DNA of 64,000 nucleotides, from positions 21,004 to 85,003 of the forward strand of contig CASFJK010000004.1 of the NCBI GenBank assembly GCA_949295025.1, read 5' to 3'. Position 1 is the first letter of the stretch; the number at the start of each line of letters is the position of its first letter. Below the pieces are notes generated by a model, which was given only the letters and a program-made list of their open reading frames with translations, did no database searches and had not been told where the DNA came from. The position numbers and the translations under genes are program-made. The DNA comes from an uncultured Pseudomonadota bacterium (lineage in GTDB: Bacteria; Pseudomonadota; Alphaproteobacteria; RF32; CAG-239). Of the stretch, positions 36,425 through 45,961 are shown piece by piece.

Positions 36425-37504
36425 ATGTTTGAGGCAAAAAAAACTTCTCCAAAAACTTCTCATAAATGGCTGGTTTGGTTGAGCATATTTATTGTATTTT
36501 GTGTGGCTGTTTATGTGTTGCGTTCGGTTTTGTTACCATTTGTTGCCGGAATTATTATCGGGTATGTACTTGATCCGATTGCAGATAAATTCCAAAAAAT
36601 GGGTATGAACAGAACATTGGCCACAACAATTGTTATGCTTTTGCTCGTTTTGTTGTTTTTCCCACTTTTGTTTCTGCTCTTGGGCGTTATTCAAGGACAA
36701 ATTACAGATTTTCTTTCTGCATTGCCTAACTATATTTCTGCTTTGATGAAAAAAATTGAACCTGTTTTTTATGAGTTGCAAAGCAAATTTCCTGATATTG
36801 ATGCAGAAAAAGTTAAAGAATATATTCGTGGTAATATGTCTAATGCATTGAAAGTCGGTGGAAAGGTAATTGCAAGCGTTATCAGCGGAGGCTTTGCTTT
36901 TGTCAATGTTATATCTTTGCTTTTGATTACACCTGTTGTTGCTTTTTATATGTTGCGTGATTGGGATACTTTTATTGGCAAAGTTAATGGCTTGTTACCG
37001 CGCCATTCTAAAGCTTCAATCGAACAACAGGCTCATGAAATTAACCAAATTATGGCAAATTTCATTCGCGGTCAGCTTAGTGTTTGTGTGCTCTTAGGAT
37101 GTTTTTATGCCTGTGGTCTTTATATGGTTGGTTTGGATTTGGGAATTATGATTGGTTTTATTGCCGGCATAATTTCTTTTATTCCTTATGTAGGAAGTAT
37201 TTCCGGATTTGTTGTCAGTATGTGCATTGCATTTGCTCAATTTGATGAAGTTGGACGTATTCTTTCTGTTGTTGGGGTTTTTGCTGTGGGGCAGTTTTTG
37301 GAAGGAAATTTCTTAACACCAAAACTGGTTGGCGATAGTGTTGGTTTGCATCCGGTTTGGGTGATGTTTGCTTTGCTGGCCGGTGGTGTTTTGCTCGGTT
37401 TCTTGGGATTGTTAATTGCCGTTCCGGTAGCTGCAATTATCGGTGTGTTGGTACGACATGCCATCGAAAATTATAAGCGCAGCTCCTTATATTTGGAAGA
37501 TTGA
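36425..37504 (+). CDS. AI-2E-family (PerM/YdgG-type) transporter
   Basis: A polytopic membrane protein of about 359 residues. The first helices (about 15-50) are followed by VLDPIADKFQKMG, then a helix pair, a soluble segment (about 110-150), and the C-terminal helix group with IGFIAGIISFIPYVGS and PVWVMFALLAGGVLLGFLGLLIAVPVAA. These are family hallmarks. Members have been linked to AI-2 export, Na+/H+ antiport or general efflux, and the substrate here is unknown. The start is ATG 36425, five bases after GAGG; a GTG three bases earlier is possible. Confidence 0.88.
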   Translation: MFEAKKTSPKTSHKWLVWLSIFIVFCVAVYVLRSVLLPFVAGIIIGYVLDPIADKFQKMGMNRTLATTIVMLLLVLLFFPLLFLLLGVIQGQITDFLSALPNYISALMKKIEPVFYELQSKFPDIDAEKVKEYIRGNMSNALKVGGKVIASVISGGFAFVNVISLLLITPVVAFYMLRDWDTFIGKVNGLLPRHSKASIEQQAHEINQIMANFIRGQLSVCVLLGCFYACGLYMVGLDLGIMIGFIAGIISFIPYVGSISGFVVSMCIAFAQFDEVGRILSVVGVFAVGQFLEGNFLTPKLVGDSVGLHPVWVMFALLAGGVLLGFLGLLIAVPVAAIIGVLVRHAIENYKRSSLYLED

Positions 37505-37516
37505 TTTTGAGTTATG

Positions 37517-37547
37517 AAAACAGCACGATTTTAGTGCTGTTTTTTTT
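37517..37547 (+). terminator. Rho-independent terminator
   Basis: AACAGCAC / GTGCTGTT forms an 8-bp stem with a 7-base loop followed by T7. It separates the transporter operon from the division cluster. Confidence 0.88.
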
Positions 37548-37623
37548 ATAAATATTAATAAAAAGTTAGACTTTATTTTGTACAATCCGTGCAAAGTCTA
37601 GACTATTTTTTTAGGAAATCAAA

Positions 37624-38694
37624 ATGCTGTACTATTTATCTGAATTGTTTTCGGCTCCTTCTGCTTTAACAGCTGTTTATTTGCGTATGTTTTTGGCTTT
37701 TATGACAGCTGTTATTTTATCTTTATGTTTTGGCGAAAAATTGATAGCCGTGTTACATCATCATCAAGCACATGGGCAACCTATTCGTGAAGATGGACCG
37801 CAAACCCATTTGGCCAAAAAAGGAACCCCGACAATGGGTGGTTTGCTTATTTTAGGTACAGGAATTTTATCAACATTATTCTATGCAAATTTAAGTAATC
37901 CGTTGGTGTGGATTTGTGTGTTGGTTTTGCTTGTTTATGGCTTTGTCGGCTTCGCAGATGATTATGTTAAAGTAACTAAAGAAACTTCAAACGCCATGAG
38001 TGCAAAAATGAAGTTGTTTTTACAGTTTACCACAGCATTGGTTGCCGTTGGCGTAACATCATATTTTACGGCAGAAGAAACACGTTTTACATTGTCTTTT
38101 CCGTATTTTAAAACCTTAGCCATTAATTTGTGGTATTTTTATATTCCGTTAGCCATGATTGTGATTGTTGGTGCTTCCAATGCCGTTAATTTGAGTGATG
38201 GCTTAGATGGTTTGGCCGGTGGTTTACTCGTGGTGGCTTTTGCTTTCTTTATGGTTGTTGCTTATATTTGCGGCGGTAATTTGGCTCAATATTTTTATAT
38301 TACGCCTATTGCCGGAGCTTCAGAAGTGGCAATTGTCTGCGCAGCTATTATCGGTGGTTGCGTTGGCTTTTTGTGGTTTAATGCGCCGCCGGCAAAAGTT
38401 TTTATGGGTGATACTGGTTCTTTGTCTTTAGGTGCATTGCTCGGAACCGTTGCCATTATCGTTAAGCAAGAAATTCTGCTCGCAATAGTCGGCGGTATTT
38501 TTGTGATTGAAGCAATATCAGTGATGATTCAAGTATTTTGGTACAGACGCACCGGAAAAAGATTTTTTAGAATGGCTCCCATTCATCACCATTTTGAACA
38601 ATTGGGGTGGAAAGAAACAACCGTAGTTTTACGTTTTTGGATTGTGGCCTTGTTGTTGGCGATTACTGGTTTGTTGGCATTGATAGCCAAGTAG
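37624..38694 (+). CDS. mraY: Phospho-N-acetylmuramoyl-pentapeptide transferase
   Basis: A 356-residue polytopic enzyme that forms lipid I from UDP-MurNAc-pentapeptide and undecaprenyl phosphate. The catalytic Asp pair is in GFADDYVKV. NAVNLSDGLDGLAGG, FMGDTGSLSLG and the C-terminal APIHHHFEQLGW complete the active site. It is the first gene of the division cluster in this genome, directly after a terminator, where murF and murE would normally precede it. AGGAAA lies just before the ATG. Confidence 0.97.
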   Translation: MLYYLSELFSAPSALTAVYLRMFLAFMTAVILSLCFGEKLIAVLHHHQAHGQPIREDGPQTHLAKKGTPTMGGLLILGTGILSTLFYANLSNPLVWICVLVLLVYGFVGFADDYVKVTKETSNAMSAKMKLFLQFTTALVAVGVTSYFTAEETRFTLSFPYFKTLAINLWYFYIPLAMIVIVGASNAVNLSDGLDGLAGGLLVVAFAFFMVVAYICGGNLAQYFYITPIAGASEVAIVCAAIIGGCVGFLWFNAPPAKVFMGDTGSLSLGALLGTVAIIVKQEILLAIVGGIFVIEAISVMIQVFWYRRTGKRFFRMAPIHHHFEQLGWKETTVVLRFWIVALLLAITGLLALIAK

Positions 38695-38706
38695 AGGAGA
38701 AAAAGA

Positions 38707-39840
38707 GTGGTTTCATTTGCAAGAAACAGTAAAAGTGTTATCGCAAATTGGTGGTGGACCGTTGATAAAACGCTCTTAGGTTTAATTACGCTTCTCTTAT
38801 TGATTGGAATCTTTCTTAATTTTTCAGCTAGTCCGTCGGTGGCAAACCGTATTGGTGTTGGAAGTTTTCATTTTATTAAAAGACAATTGTTTTTCTTGCC
38901 AATTGCCTATGGGTTGATGCTCTTTTTATCAATGCAAAAATTGAAAACCATTCGTCGCACGGCAATTGTTGCTTTTATTGTAACACTTGGTTTGATGGTT
39001 TTGACCCTGTTTTGGGGAGAAGAAACCAAAGGTGCTTCGCGATGGATAAATTTTGCTGGTTTTTCTTTACAGCCTTCAGAGTTTGTAAAACCCAGTTTTG
39101 CCGTGGTTGCGGCTTGGCTTTTTGATGGGCAAAAAAAATATCGTGATTTTCCGGGAAATCTTTTATCTACTTCGTTATTTGCATTGACGGCAGCTTTGCT
39201 ATTGTTGCAACCTGATTTGGGTATGACGATTGTTGTGACCGCCATTTGGGGGTTTCAATTCTTTTTGGCTGGGTTGTCAATGTGGATTGTGGGTATTTTA
39301 GCTGTATTAGGTTTGATAGGTATTGTTGCGGCATATTTTATTTTTCCTCACGTGCAAGCACGTGTTGATCAGTTTTTGGCATCGGAAAATAATATGGGGT
39401 ATCAGATTAAAAAATCTTTAGAAGCTTTTGAAAGCGGAGGATTTTTTGGGCGAGGTCCCGGAGAAGGAATCGTAAAAATGAATATTCCCGATGCTCATAC
39501 GGATTTTATTTTTGCAGTGGCTGCAGAAGAATATGGTATGCTTTTGTGTTTGCTGATTGTTGGGATTTATGCCGCAATTGTGGTCAGAACCATGATTGTT
39601 TCTGCTAAAGACAGTAACTTGTTTATTATTTTATCAGCTTCGGCTTTGGCTGCTTCTTTTGGATTGCAAGCCATTATTAATATGGCATCATCACTTCATT
39701 TGATGCCAACTAAAGGTATGACACTGCCATTTATTTCATATGGAGGTTCTTCTTTGTTGGCTACGGCTTTCGGAATGGGGATGCTTTTGGCAATCACTCG
39801 TAAAAATGTTCATGCGGAGGATAAAGATGAAACGGATTAA
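38707..39840 (+). CDS. ftsW: Septal peptidoglycan glycosyltransferase FtsW
   Basis: A 377-residue SEDS membrane protein that polymerises lipid II at the division site with FtsI. KGASRWINFAGFSLQPSEF, QPDLGMTIVV, the loop with HTDFIFAVAAEEYG and LPFISYGGSSLL are diagnostic, and its neighbours are those of FtsW, not RodA. The start is a GTG with GAGGAG upstream. It follows mraY by 12 bases, with no murD in between. It overlaps murG by 14 bases. Confidence 0.95.
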   Translation: MVSFARNSKSVIANWWWTVDKTLLGLITLLLLIGIFLNFSASPSVANRIGVGSFHFIKRQLFFLPIAYGLMLFLSMQKLKTIRRTAIVAFIVTLGLMVLTLFWGEETKGASRWINFAGFSLQPSEFVKPSFAVVAAWLFDGQKKYRDFPGNLLSTSLFALTAALLLLQPDLGMTIVVTAIWGFQFFLAGLSMWIVGILAVLGLIGIVAAYFIFPHVQARVDQFLASENNMGYQIKKSLEAFESGGFFGRGPGEGIVKMNIPDAHTDFIFAVAAEEYGMLLCLLIVGIYAAIVVRTMIVSAKDSNLFIILSASALAASFGLQAIINMASSLHLMPTKGMTLPFISYGGSSLLATAFGMGMLLAITRKNVHAEDKDETD

Positions 39841-40969
39841 ACGTAAAAAAACAACACCTTTAATCATTTTGACAGCCGGCGGAACTGGTGGTCATGTTTA
39901 TCCGGCAGAAGCTTTGGCAGAAGAATTGTCCAAACGTGGTTATCGTTTGATGCTTGTTACCGATAATCGCGGTAAGGATAATTATAAAGGAAAGCTTGGA
40001 CAAATTCAGAATAAAGCTGTTTGGGCCGGAAGTTTGGTTGGAAAATCCGTTTTCTTTAAAATCAAAAGTTTGTTTAAATTGGGAATCGGTGTTTTGCAGG
40101 CATTGCGTATTATCTTAAAAGAAAAGCCGGTTTGTGTGGTCGGTTTTGGCGGATATGCTTCTTTCCCTTGCTGTGTTGCCGCTATTTTAACGGGAACTGA
40201 TTTGGTTATTCATGAACAGAATTCTGTTATGAGCAGAACTAATCGTTTTTTGAGCAAATATGCAACACTGATTGCGCAAAGTTTTAAAAAAGTAAAATAT
40301 GCGCCACAAAATGTAAAAACCGTTTTGACCGGAATGCCGGTTCGTGCAAATATTGTAGAAGCAGCTAATCAGTCTTATTCCAAATTAGGGGCCAAAGATG
40401 TGATGCAGGTTTTGGTTTTAGGCGGAAGTCAAGGAGCTAAAGTTTTTGCCGAGGTTATTCCTGCAGCTGTACAGCTATTAGATAAAAACTTGCAAAAACG
40501 CTTGAAAATTATACAACAATGCCGTCAAGATGACGTGGCTTCAATTGAAAAAGCATATAAAGAACTTCCGGTACATGCCGTTGTTTCTCATTTTTTTGAT
40601 AATATGCCAGAGCTTTATGCTCATTCTCATGTTGTTATTTCTCGTGCCGGAGCATCTTCAGTTTCAGAAATTGCAGTGATGGGAATTCCATCTATATTGG
40701 TTCCGCTTCCAACTGCTGCCGATGATCATCAAAGTGGTAATGCGGCTTGGCTTGCTGATGCAAAAGGCGCTCAGATGATTAAACAGTCAACTTTTACGGC
40801 AGAGAAGTTGAAACAGGTTTTACAAAACTTTTTTGCAGAAGCTGAGCAAGGTTTAGAGCCTACATGTTTAGAGAAAATGGCTCGCAATGCTAAAAAAATT
40901 GGTATTACAGATGCCGCTGTGCGTTTTGCAGATGCTATTGAAAATGAAATTGTAAATAAACGTAAATAA
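39827..40969 (+). CDS. murG: UDP-GlcNAc:lipid I N-acetylglucosaminyltransferase
   Basis: A GT-B glycosyltransferase of about 380 residues that completes lipid II on the inner membrane face. LTAGGTGGHVYPAEALAEEL is the N-terminal signature. GGYASFPCCVAA, HEQNSVMSRTNR and LVLGGSQGAKVF follow, with the UDP-GlcNAc site in ISRAGASSVSEI and PTAADDHQSGNA. The start is ATG 39827 with GGAGG 6 bases before it, inside the end of ftsW; longer upstream frames are not used. Confidence 0.95.
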   Translation: MKRIKRKKTTPLIILTAGGTGGHVYPAEALAEELSKRGYRLMLVTDNRGKDNYKGKLGQIQNKAVWAGSLVGKSVFFKIKSLFKLGIGVLQALRIILKEKPVCVVGFGGYASFPCCVAAILTGTDLVIHEQNSVMSRTNRFLSKYATLIAQSFKKVKYAPQNVKTVLTGMPVRANIVEAANQSYSKLGAKDVMQVLVLGGSQGAKVFAEVIPAAVQLLDKNLQKRLKIIQQCRQDDVASIEKAYKELPVHAVVSHFFDNMPELYAHSHVVISRAGASSVSEIAVMGIPSILVPLPTAADDHQSGNAAWLADAKGAQMIKQSTFTAEKLKQVLQNFFAEAEQGLEPTCLEKMARNAKKIGITDAAVRFADAIENEIVNKRK

Positions 40970-40992
40970 ACTTTGTTGAAAGGGAGGTCATT

Positions 40993-41916
40993 ATGTTTTG
41001 GTCAAGTACCCCGGCAGATAATCTGCTTAAAATGTTACCGAAAGTTCGTGGTGTTTACAAAAAAAATGTGCCTCTTTCGAAACATACATGGTTTGGAGTT
41101 GGCGGTCCGGCGGAGGTAATGTTTTTTCCGGAAGATGAAGATGATTTGGCATTTTTTATGAAAAATCGTCCCTATAATTTGCCAACATTTATTATCGGTG
41201 CGGGGTCTAATTTATTGGTGCGAGACGGTGGAATTCCCGGTGTGGTAATCAAGCTCGATAATAAAAATTTTAAGAAAATGAGTGTTGAAGAAAATACGTT
41301 GACCTTGGGTGCCGGTTTTAGAAATGTGACTTTGGAAAAAAGTCTCATTGAAAAAGGAATCGGCGGATTAGAATTTTTATGTTCTATTCCAGGTGTTATC
41401 GGTGGTTCTGTTAAGACAAATGCCGGTTGCTATGGCAAAGAGGTAAAAGATGTTATTGTTAAAGCAACCATTGTTAACGGAATGGGAGAAAAAAAGACTA
41501 TCAGTGTAGATGATTTGAAGCTTTCTTACCGCAGCAGTTTGTTTCCAGATGATTGGATTGTGACTTCCATCACGTTCAAAACTTATCCTGAGAATCCGGA
41601 AACAATTGCCAAAATCATTAAAGAAAATAAGGCTAAAAGAGCTCAGTCTCAGCCTTATAATGAAAGAACAGCCGGTTCTACTTTTAAAAATCCCGAAGGT
41701 TTGAAGGCTTGGGAATTGATTAAAAAATCTGGTTGTGCCGATTTGCAAATCAACGGAGCAAAAGTTTCTGAAAAACATTGCAATTTTTTAATTAATACCG
41801 GTACTGCAACCGCCGCAGATATAGAACAACTTGGAGAAACAATTATTAAAAAAGTTCAAGAACAAACTTCCATTACTTTGGAATGGGAAGTTAAACGTAT
41901 GGGTATTGCAAAGTAG
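40993..41916 (+). CDS. murB: UDP-N-acetylenolpyruvoylglucosamine reductase
   Basis: A 307-residue FAD enzyme that makes UDP-MurNAc. The FAD-binding GAGSNLLVRDGG, GLEFLCSIPGVIGGSVKTNAGCYG, the Tyr-Arg-Ser stretch LSYRSSLF and AGSTFKNPEG are clear. GGAGG lies just before the ATG. It follows murG by 23 bases with no murC between, and precedes ftsQ by 3 bases. Confidence 0.95.
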   Translation: MFWSSTPADNLLKMLPKVRGVYKKNVPLSKHTWFGVGGPAEVMFFPEDEDDLAFFMKNRPYNLPTFIIGAGSNLLVRDGGIPGVVIKLDNKNFKKMSVEENTLTLGAGFRNVTLEKSLIEKGIGGLEFLCSIPGVIGGSVKTNAGCYGKEVKDVIVKATIVNGMGEKKTISVDDLKLSYRSSLFPDDWIVTSITFKTYPENPETIAKIIKENKAKRAQSQPYNERTAGSTFKNPEGLKAWELIKKSGCADLQINGAKVSEKHCNFLINTGTATAADIEQLGETIIKKVQEQTSITLEWEVKRMGIAK

Positions 41917-41919
41917 TTT

Positions 41920-42801
41920 ATGGTTGAAGAATCTCAAAATATTGATAATCAAAAATCAGAGGCTGTAAAAAAGTCTAACATTGTTACCGAACCGAAAGAA
42001 TTTGTAGCGCGTCTTATCGGAAATTTAATTGTACTTGGACTTATTTTCGGCGCAGCTTTTATTACCTTGTTACTCAACACGGATATGGTGGAAGAAAAAT
42101 TTCAGGTTTGGTCTGAAGAATGGTATGAGTTTGCTGCAAAGCAGGGGTTGGTTTTAGATGATGTAGTGATTATCGGTCGAGATAAAACTTCTAAAGAAGA
42201 TTTGTTAAATGCGCTGCAAGTTAAACGCGGAGATAATTTTTTGCAGTTGGATATTCATGAGCTCAAAAACAGAGTGGAAGCTTTGCCTTGGGTGAAAGAA
42301 GCTGTGGTAAAAAGAAAATTTTTTCCTAATGTTTTGGAAGTAAATCTTCAAGAAAGACAAGTGCGTTCTATTTGGCAGATTAATGAAAAGTTTCATCCAA
42401 TTGATGAAGATGGACATGTTATTGATGCGCCTTTTAAGCCTAAAGCACCGATTTTGTTGATTGTAGGAGAGGGAGCACCGCAAAATATTAATCAACTACT
42501 TAAAGAAATTGATTCTAACAAAAAAGTTTTGGAACGAGTTAAGGTGGCTAATTATATTTCGAATCGGCGCTGGAATTTGGTTTTGGATGATATAGAAAAC
42601 GGAATTACAATTAAGTTACCGGAAGAAAATGTTGAACAAGCATGGAAAAAATTGTTGAAGTTGGACGCTGTTAACGGGATTCTTAAACGTAAATTAACCA
42701 TAATTGATTTAAGGTTAAAAGGAAAGATAACTGTAAAATTAAAAAAGACGGATGGAAAAGCTCCGGTGAAATTGAATAAGGCAAAAGAGCGCCGAGTTTA
42801 A
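41920..42801 (+). CDS. ftsQ: Cell division protein FtsQ
   Basis: A 293-residue bitopic protein. A Lys/Glu-rich cytoplasmic start precedes one membrane helix (about 33-52). A POTRA domain follows (about 68-140; VIIGRDKTSKEDLLNAL and LPWVKEAVVKRKFFPN), then a beta domain that binds FtsB and FtsL. The final 30 residues are very basic (LKKTDGKAPVKLNKAKERR). No Shine-Dalgarno is seen before the ATG, so translation may depend on murB, which ends three bases earlier. Confidence 0.9.
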   Translation: MVEESQNIDNQKSEAVKKSNIVTEPKEFVARLIGNLIVLGLIFGAAFITLLLNTDMVEEKFQVWSEEWYEFAAKQGLVLDDVVIIGRDKTSKEDLLNALQVKRGDNFLQLDIHELKNRVEALPWVKEAVVKRKFFPNVLEVNLQERQVRSIWQINEKFHPIDEDGHVIDAPFKPKAPILLIVGEGAPQNINQLLKEIDSNKKVLERVKVANYISNRRWNLVLDDIENGITIKLPEENVEQAWKKLLKLDAVNGILKRKLTIIDLRLKGKITVKLKKTDGKAPVKLNKAKERRV

Positions 42802-42850
42802 TTTTTTTTGTGAAGAGCTTTGATTGAATTTTGGCTGTATGGAGTGAAAG

Positions 42851-44107
42851 GTGACACATTCTTTTAATCGACTGACATCAATTGCTGCTTTAGATATTGG
42901 TTCATCTAAAGTTTGTTGCGTTATTGCAAAAATCAGTCGTGACAAACGAATCAATGTTGTCGGTTATGGCTACAATGCATCAAAAGGCATTAAAAATGGT
43001 GTTGTTGTTGATATAAATCAAGCAACATTGTCGGTTTGTAATGCTGTTGAAGCAGCTGAACAAATGGCCAATGAGCGAATCGACAGAGTTATTGTTAATG
43101 TGTCTGGAGATAAAATCAGAAGTACAATCAAAAGTGCATCCATTGCCGTGAATAAAAATCGTCCGGTAAACGAAGCGGATATTAATAAGGTTATTGAACG
43201 CGGTATTAATAAAATTAATGTTGAAGGACATGAATTGATTCACTGTCTGCCGACTTGCTATCGCTTGGATATGGGCGAAGAAGTGAAAGATCCGCGTAAT
43301 ATTTTTGGTGAGAATTTATCTGTAGATATTTTGTTGGGTTTGATGCCTGATATTATGTATAGAAATCTTTCTACAGTGATTGAAAATGCTCATTTGGAAA
43401 TTGCCGGAAAAGCTTTTTCTTCATATGCATCAGGCTTATCTTGTTTGGTAGATGATGAAAAAGAAATTGGCGCAACAGTTATTGATATTGGCGGCGGTAC
43501 AACAAGTATTGCTACATTCCGCCATGGATATCCGGTTTATTTTTCCTCTTTAGCCGTTGGCGGCAATAATGTCACAAATGATATTGCATATGGTTTAACA
43601 ACCTCGTTTGCTCATGCTGAAAGACTAAAAACACTTCATGGCTGTGCTTTTTTAAGCTCACAAGATAATTCAGAAATGATAAATGTTTATCCGGTTGGTG
43701 AGGAAGATGACAGCTTGATTAAACAAGTTCCTAAATCGGACTTGATTAGTATTATTACACCGCGAATCGAAGAGATTTTTGAGTTGGTTAATCATAAGTT
43801 TAAAGAACAAGGTTTAGGGGATATTTCAAGCCATCGTGTTGTGTTGACAGGAGGCGGAAGCCAACTTTCGGGAATCCGCGAAGTTGCTTCTATGGTTTTG
43901 GATAAACAAGTGCGTTTGGGCAAACCCAAAAATGTGGCCAACTTGCCGGAGAATCTGTATAATCCTTCTTTTTCAACATGTATTGGTTTGTTGTTGTTTG
44001 CTTTGAATTATACCGAAAAGAAACCAAATAAAATTATTAATAAACCGGTACGAAATGATGGCGGAATGTTTGGTTCTCTTGTCTCTTGGTTTAAACAAAA
44101 TTTTTAA
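42851..44107 (+). CDS. ftsA: Cell division protein FtsA
   Basis: A 418-residue actin-like protein that tethers FtsZ to the membrane. The ATP site is visible in AALDIGSSKVCCVIAK and VIDIGGGTTSIATF, with the adenosine region in VLTGGGSQLSGI. The C-terminal MFGSLVSWFKQNF is the amphipathic membrane helix. The start is GTG with GGAG upstream. The gene follows the usual ftsQ-ftsA-ftsZ order. Confidence 0.96.
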   Translation: MTHSFNRLTSIAALDIGSSKVCCVIAKISRDKRINVVGYGYNASKGIKNGVVVDINQATLSVCNAVEAAEQMANERIDRVIVNVSGDKIRSTIKSASIAVNKNRPVNEADINKVIERGINKINVEGHELIHCLPTCYRLDMGEEVKDPRNIFGENLSVDILLGLMPDIMYRNLSTVIENAHLEIAGKAFSSYASGLSCLVDDEKEIGATVIDIGGGTTSIATFRHGYPVYFSSLAVGGNNVTNDIAYGLTTSFAHAERLKTLHGCAFLSSQDNSEMINVYPVGEEDDSLIKQVPKSDLISIITPRIEEIFELVNHKFKEQGLGDISSHRVVLTGGGSQLSGIREVASMVLDKQVRLGKPKNVANLPENLYNPSFSTCIGLLLFALNYTEKKPNKIINKPVRNDGGMFGSLVSWFKQNF

Positions 44108-44204
44108 AATTTCGTCTTTGGTAACTAAACCTTAATTTATTGTGTGATATGGTTCTTTCAAAGAGAATTTTTTATTTAAAAGAAATTTTTTGTTAGGAAG
44201 AAAA

Positions 44205-45905
44205 ATGTCAATTAAATTAGCCGTACCAGATAAAACCATTGCTCATCTAAAACCCAGAATTTCCGTTATTGGTGTAGGTGGCGGTGGTGGAAATGCCGTT
44301 AATAATATGATTGCCCAAAATTTAGAAGGGGTTGATTTTATTGTTGCCAACACTGATGCTCAGGCTTTGGCTCATTCTACAGCCAGCCGCAAAATTCAAC
44401 TTGGATTGGAAACGACTCAAGGTTTGGGTGCCGGTGCTCGTCCAGAAGTTGGTAAAATGGCAGCTGAGGAAGCTAAAGAAGAAATTGAACGCGAACTTGA
44501 AGGCGCAAATATGGTCTTTATTACCGCCGGTATGGGTGGCGGTACAGGTAGCGGTGCTGCACCGGTTGTTGCCAAACTAGCTAAAGAAAAAGGTATTTTA
44601 ACCGTTGGTGTTGTTACAAAGCCGTTTCAGTTTGAAGGACGTAAACGCTATGAAACAGCTGAAGCTGCCGTAGAAGAATTTACCAAAGAAGTTGACAGTA
44701 TCATCATTATTCCTAACCAAAACTTATTTAGAATCGCAGATAAAAGTACAACCCTTGCCGATGCTTTTGTTATGGCTGATAATGTTTTGTATGCCGGTGT
44801 ACGTTCTATTACCGATTTGATGATGATGCCGGGATTGATTAACCTTGATTTTGCCGATATTAAATCGATTATGCAAGATAAAGGTAAGGCAATTATGGGT
44901 ACTGGTGAAGCTGAAGGCGAAAACAGAGCCGTGAAAGCTGCCGAGCAAGCTCTTTCTAATCCGCTTCTTGATGATTGTTCAATGCATGGCGCTAAAGGTG
45001 TATTGATTAATATTACCGGTGGTTCAGACATCACATTGTTTGAAATTGATGAGGCGGCCAGCCGTATTAAAGAAGAAGTTGATGAAGATGCCAATATTAT
45101 TTTTGGTTCAAGCTTTGATGATTCTTTAGCCGGAAAAATTAGAGTTTCTATTGTGGCAACAGGTATTGGTGATGCTAAAGCTCCTGCTAAACCTGCTCCG
45201 CAAAAACAAGCTATGCCGGAAACAACTTTTATGGAAGAAGTGCGTATACCGGTTGTTCCTTCTGCCGAGTTAGATTCAAATTTGGAAAAATTTGCAGCTA
45301 ACAAAAGTGAACCTGAAGTTGTTATAACTGAAACAGTTGAAGATATTATCGAAAAGGCTGTTGAAGAAACTACAGAAACTCATGTTGAAGAAGAAAAAAC
45401 AGAGGTCGTTATGCCTCAAGTTTCTGTCCCAGTTATGACAGAACAAAAATTTGATGATTTTGAAGAAGTTGAGCATTCAGAAGCTTTGGATAATATGCCA
45501 AAAGCAACAGCTTTGTTTAAGGCAATTATTAACAAATCTGAAGATTTGAATGACAATGCTCAATATGACAGCATTTTAGCTAATGCAGATCATGGTTTTG
45601 CTCCAAAGACTAACATTCGTCAAGTTGAAGAAGAGCCGGAATTGTTCCCAAATCACAATCCGCAACCTTTTGCTGCTCGTCGTATTGAAGAGCAAGAAGA
45701 ATTGATTGTGGATGATGAAGAAAACCATGCTCCGACATTAATTGAACGTGTTACAGGTTTTTCAATTGCGCGTCGCAATAAGAAGAAAAAAGAAAATGAA
45801 CGTTTGCAAGAACCCATTTCTCCAACCTTTTCTTCTACGGGAACAGATTATAGCGGGGATGAACGCTTAAATTTGGAAATTCCATCTTTTCTCAGAAGAA
45901 AATAA
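44205..45905 (+). CDS. ftsZ: Cell division GTPase FtsZ
   Basis: A 566-residue tubulin homologue. The GTP-binding core runs to about residue 330, with the signature [18 protein letters not shown] and [13 protein letters not shown] near the start. A long acidic, low-complexity linker follows (about 335-550), typical of Alphaproteobacteria. The last residues, [11 protein letters not shown], are the conserved peptide that binds FtsA and other partners. The start is ATG 44205 with AGGAAG upstream; a TTG 15 bases earlier is not supported. Confidence 0.97.
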   Translation: MSIKLAVPDKTIAHLKPRISVIGVGGGGGNAVNNMIAQNLEGVDFIVANTDAQALAHSTASRKIQLGLETTQGLGAGARPEVGKMAAEEAKEEIERELEGANMVFITAGMGGGTGSGAAPVVAKLAKEKGILTVGVVTKPFQFEGRKRYETAEAAVEEFTKEVDSIIIIPNQNLFRIADKSTTLADAFVMADNVLYAGVRSITDLMMMPGLINLDFADIKSIMQDKGKAIMGTGEAEGENRAVKAAEQALSNPLLDDCSMHGAKGVLINITGGSDITLFEIDEAASRIKEEVDEDANIIFGSSFDDSLAGKIRVSIVATGIGDAKAPAKPAPQKQAMPETTFMEEVRIPVVPSAELDSNLEKFAANKSEPEVVITETVEDIIEKAVEETTETHVEEEKTEVVMPQVSVPVMTEQKFDDFEEVEHSEALDNMPKATALFKAIINKSEDLNDNAQYDSILANADHGFAPKTNIRQVEEEPELFPNHNPQPFAARRIEEQEELIVDDEENHAPTLIERVTGFSIARRNKKKKENERLQEPISPTFSSTGTDYSGDERLNLEIPSFLRRK

Positions 45906-45926
45906 ATTAAATAGGAACACACAGAA

Positions 45927-45958
45927 AAACACCCGCTCAAAAAGCGGGCGTTTTTTTA
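45927..45958. terminator. Rho-independent terminator, ftsZ / hpnE
   Basis: CACCCGCT / AGCGGGCG forms a stem (one mismatch) with loop CAAAA. It has T-runs on the plus strand and an A-run before it, so it can terminate both converging units. Confidence 0.88.
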
Positions 45959-45961
45959 TAT

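Noticed and set aside
44648-45304. A 218-residue open frame antisense to ftsZ
   Set aside because: It is low-complexity and Ser/Ala-rich, mirrors ftsZ codons, and has no start signals.
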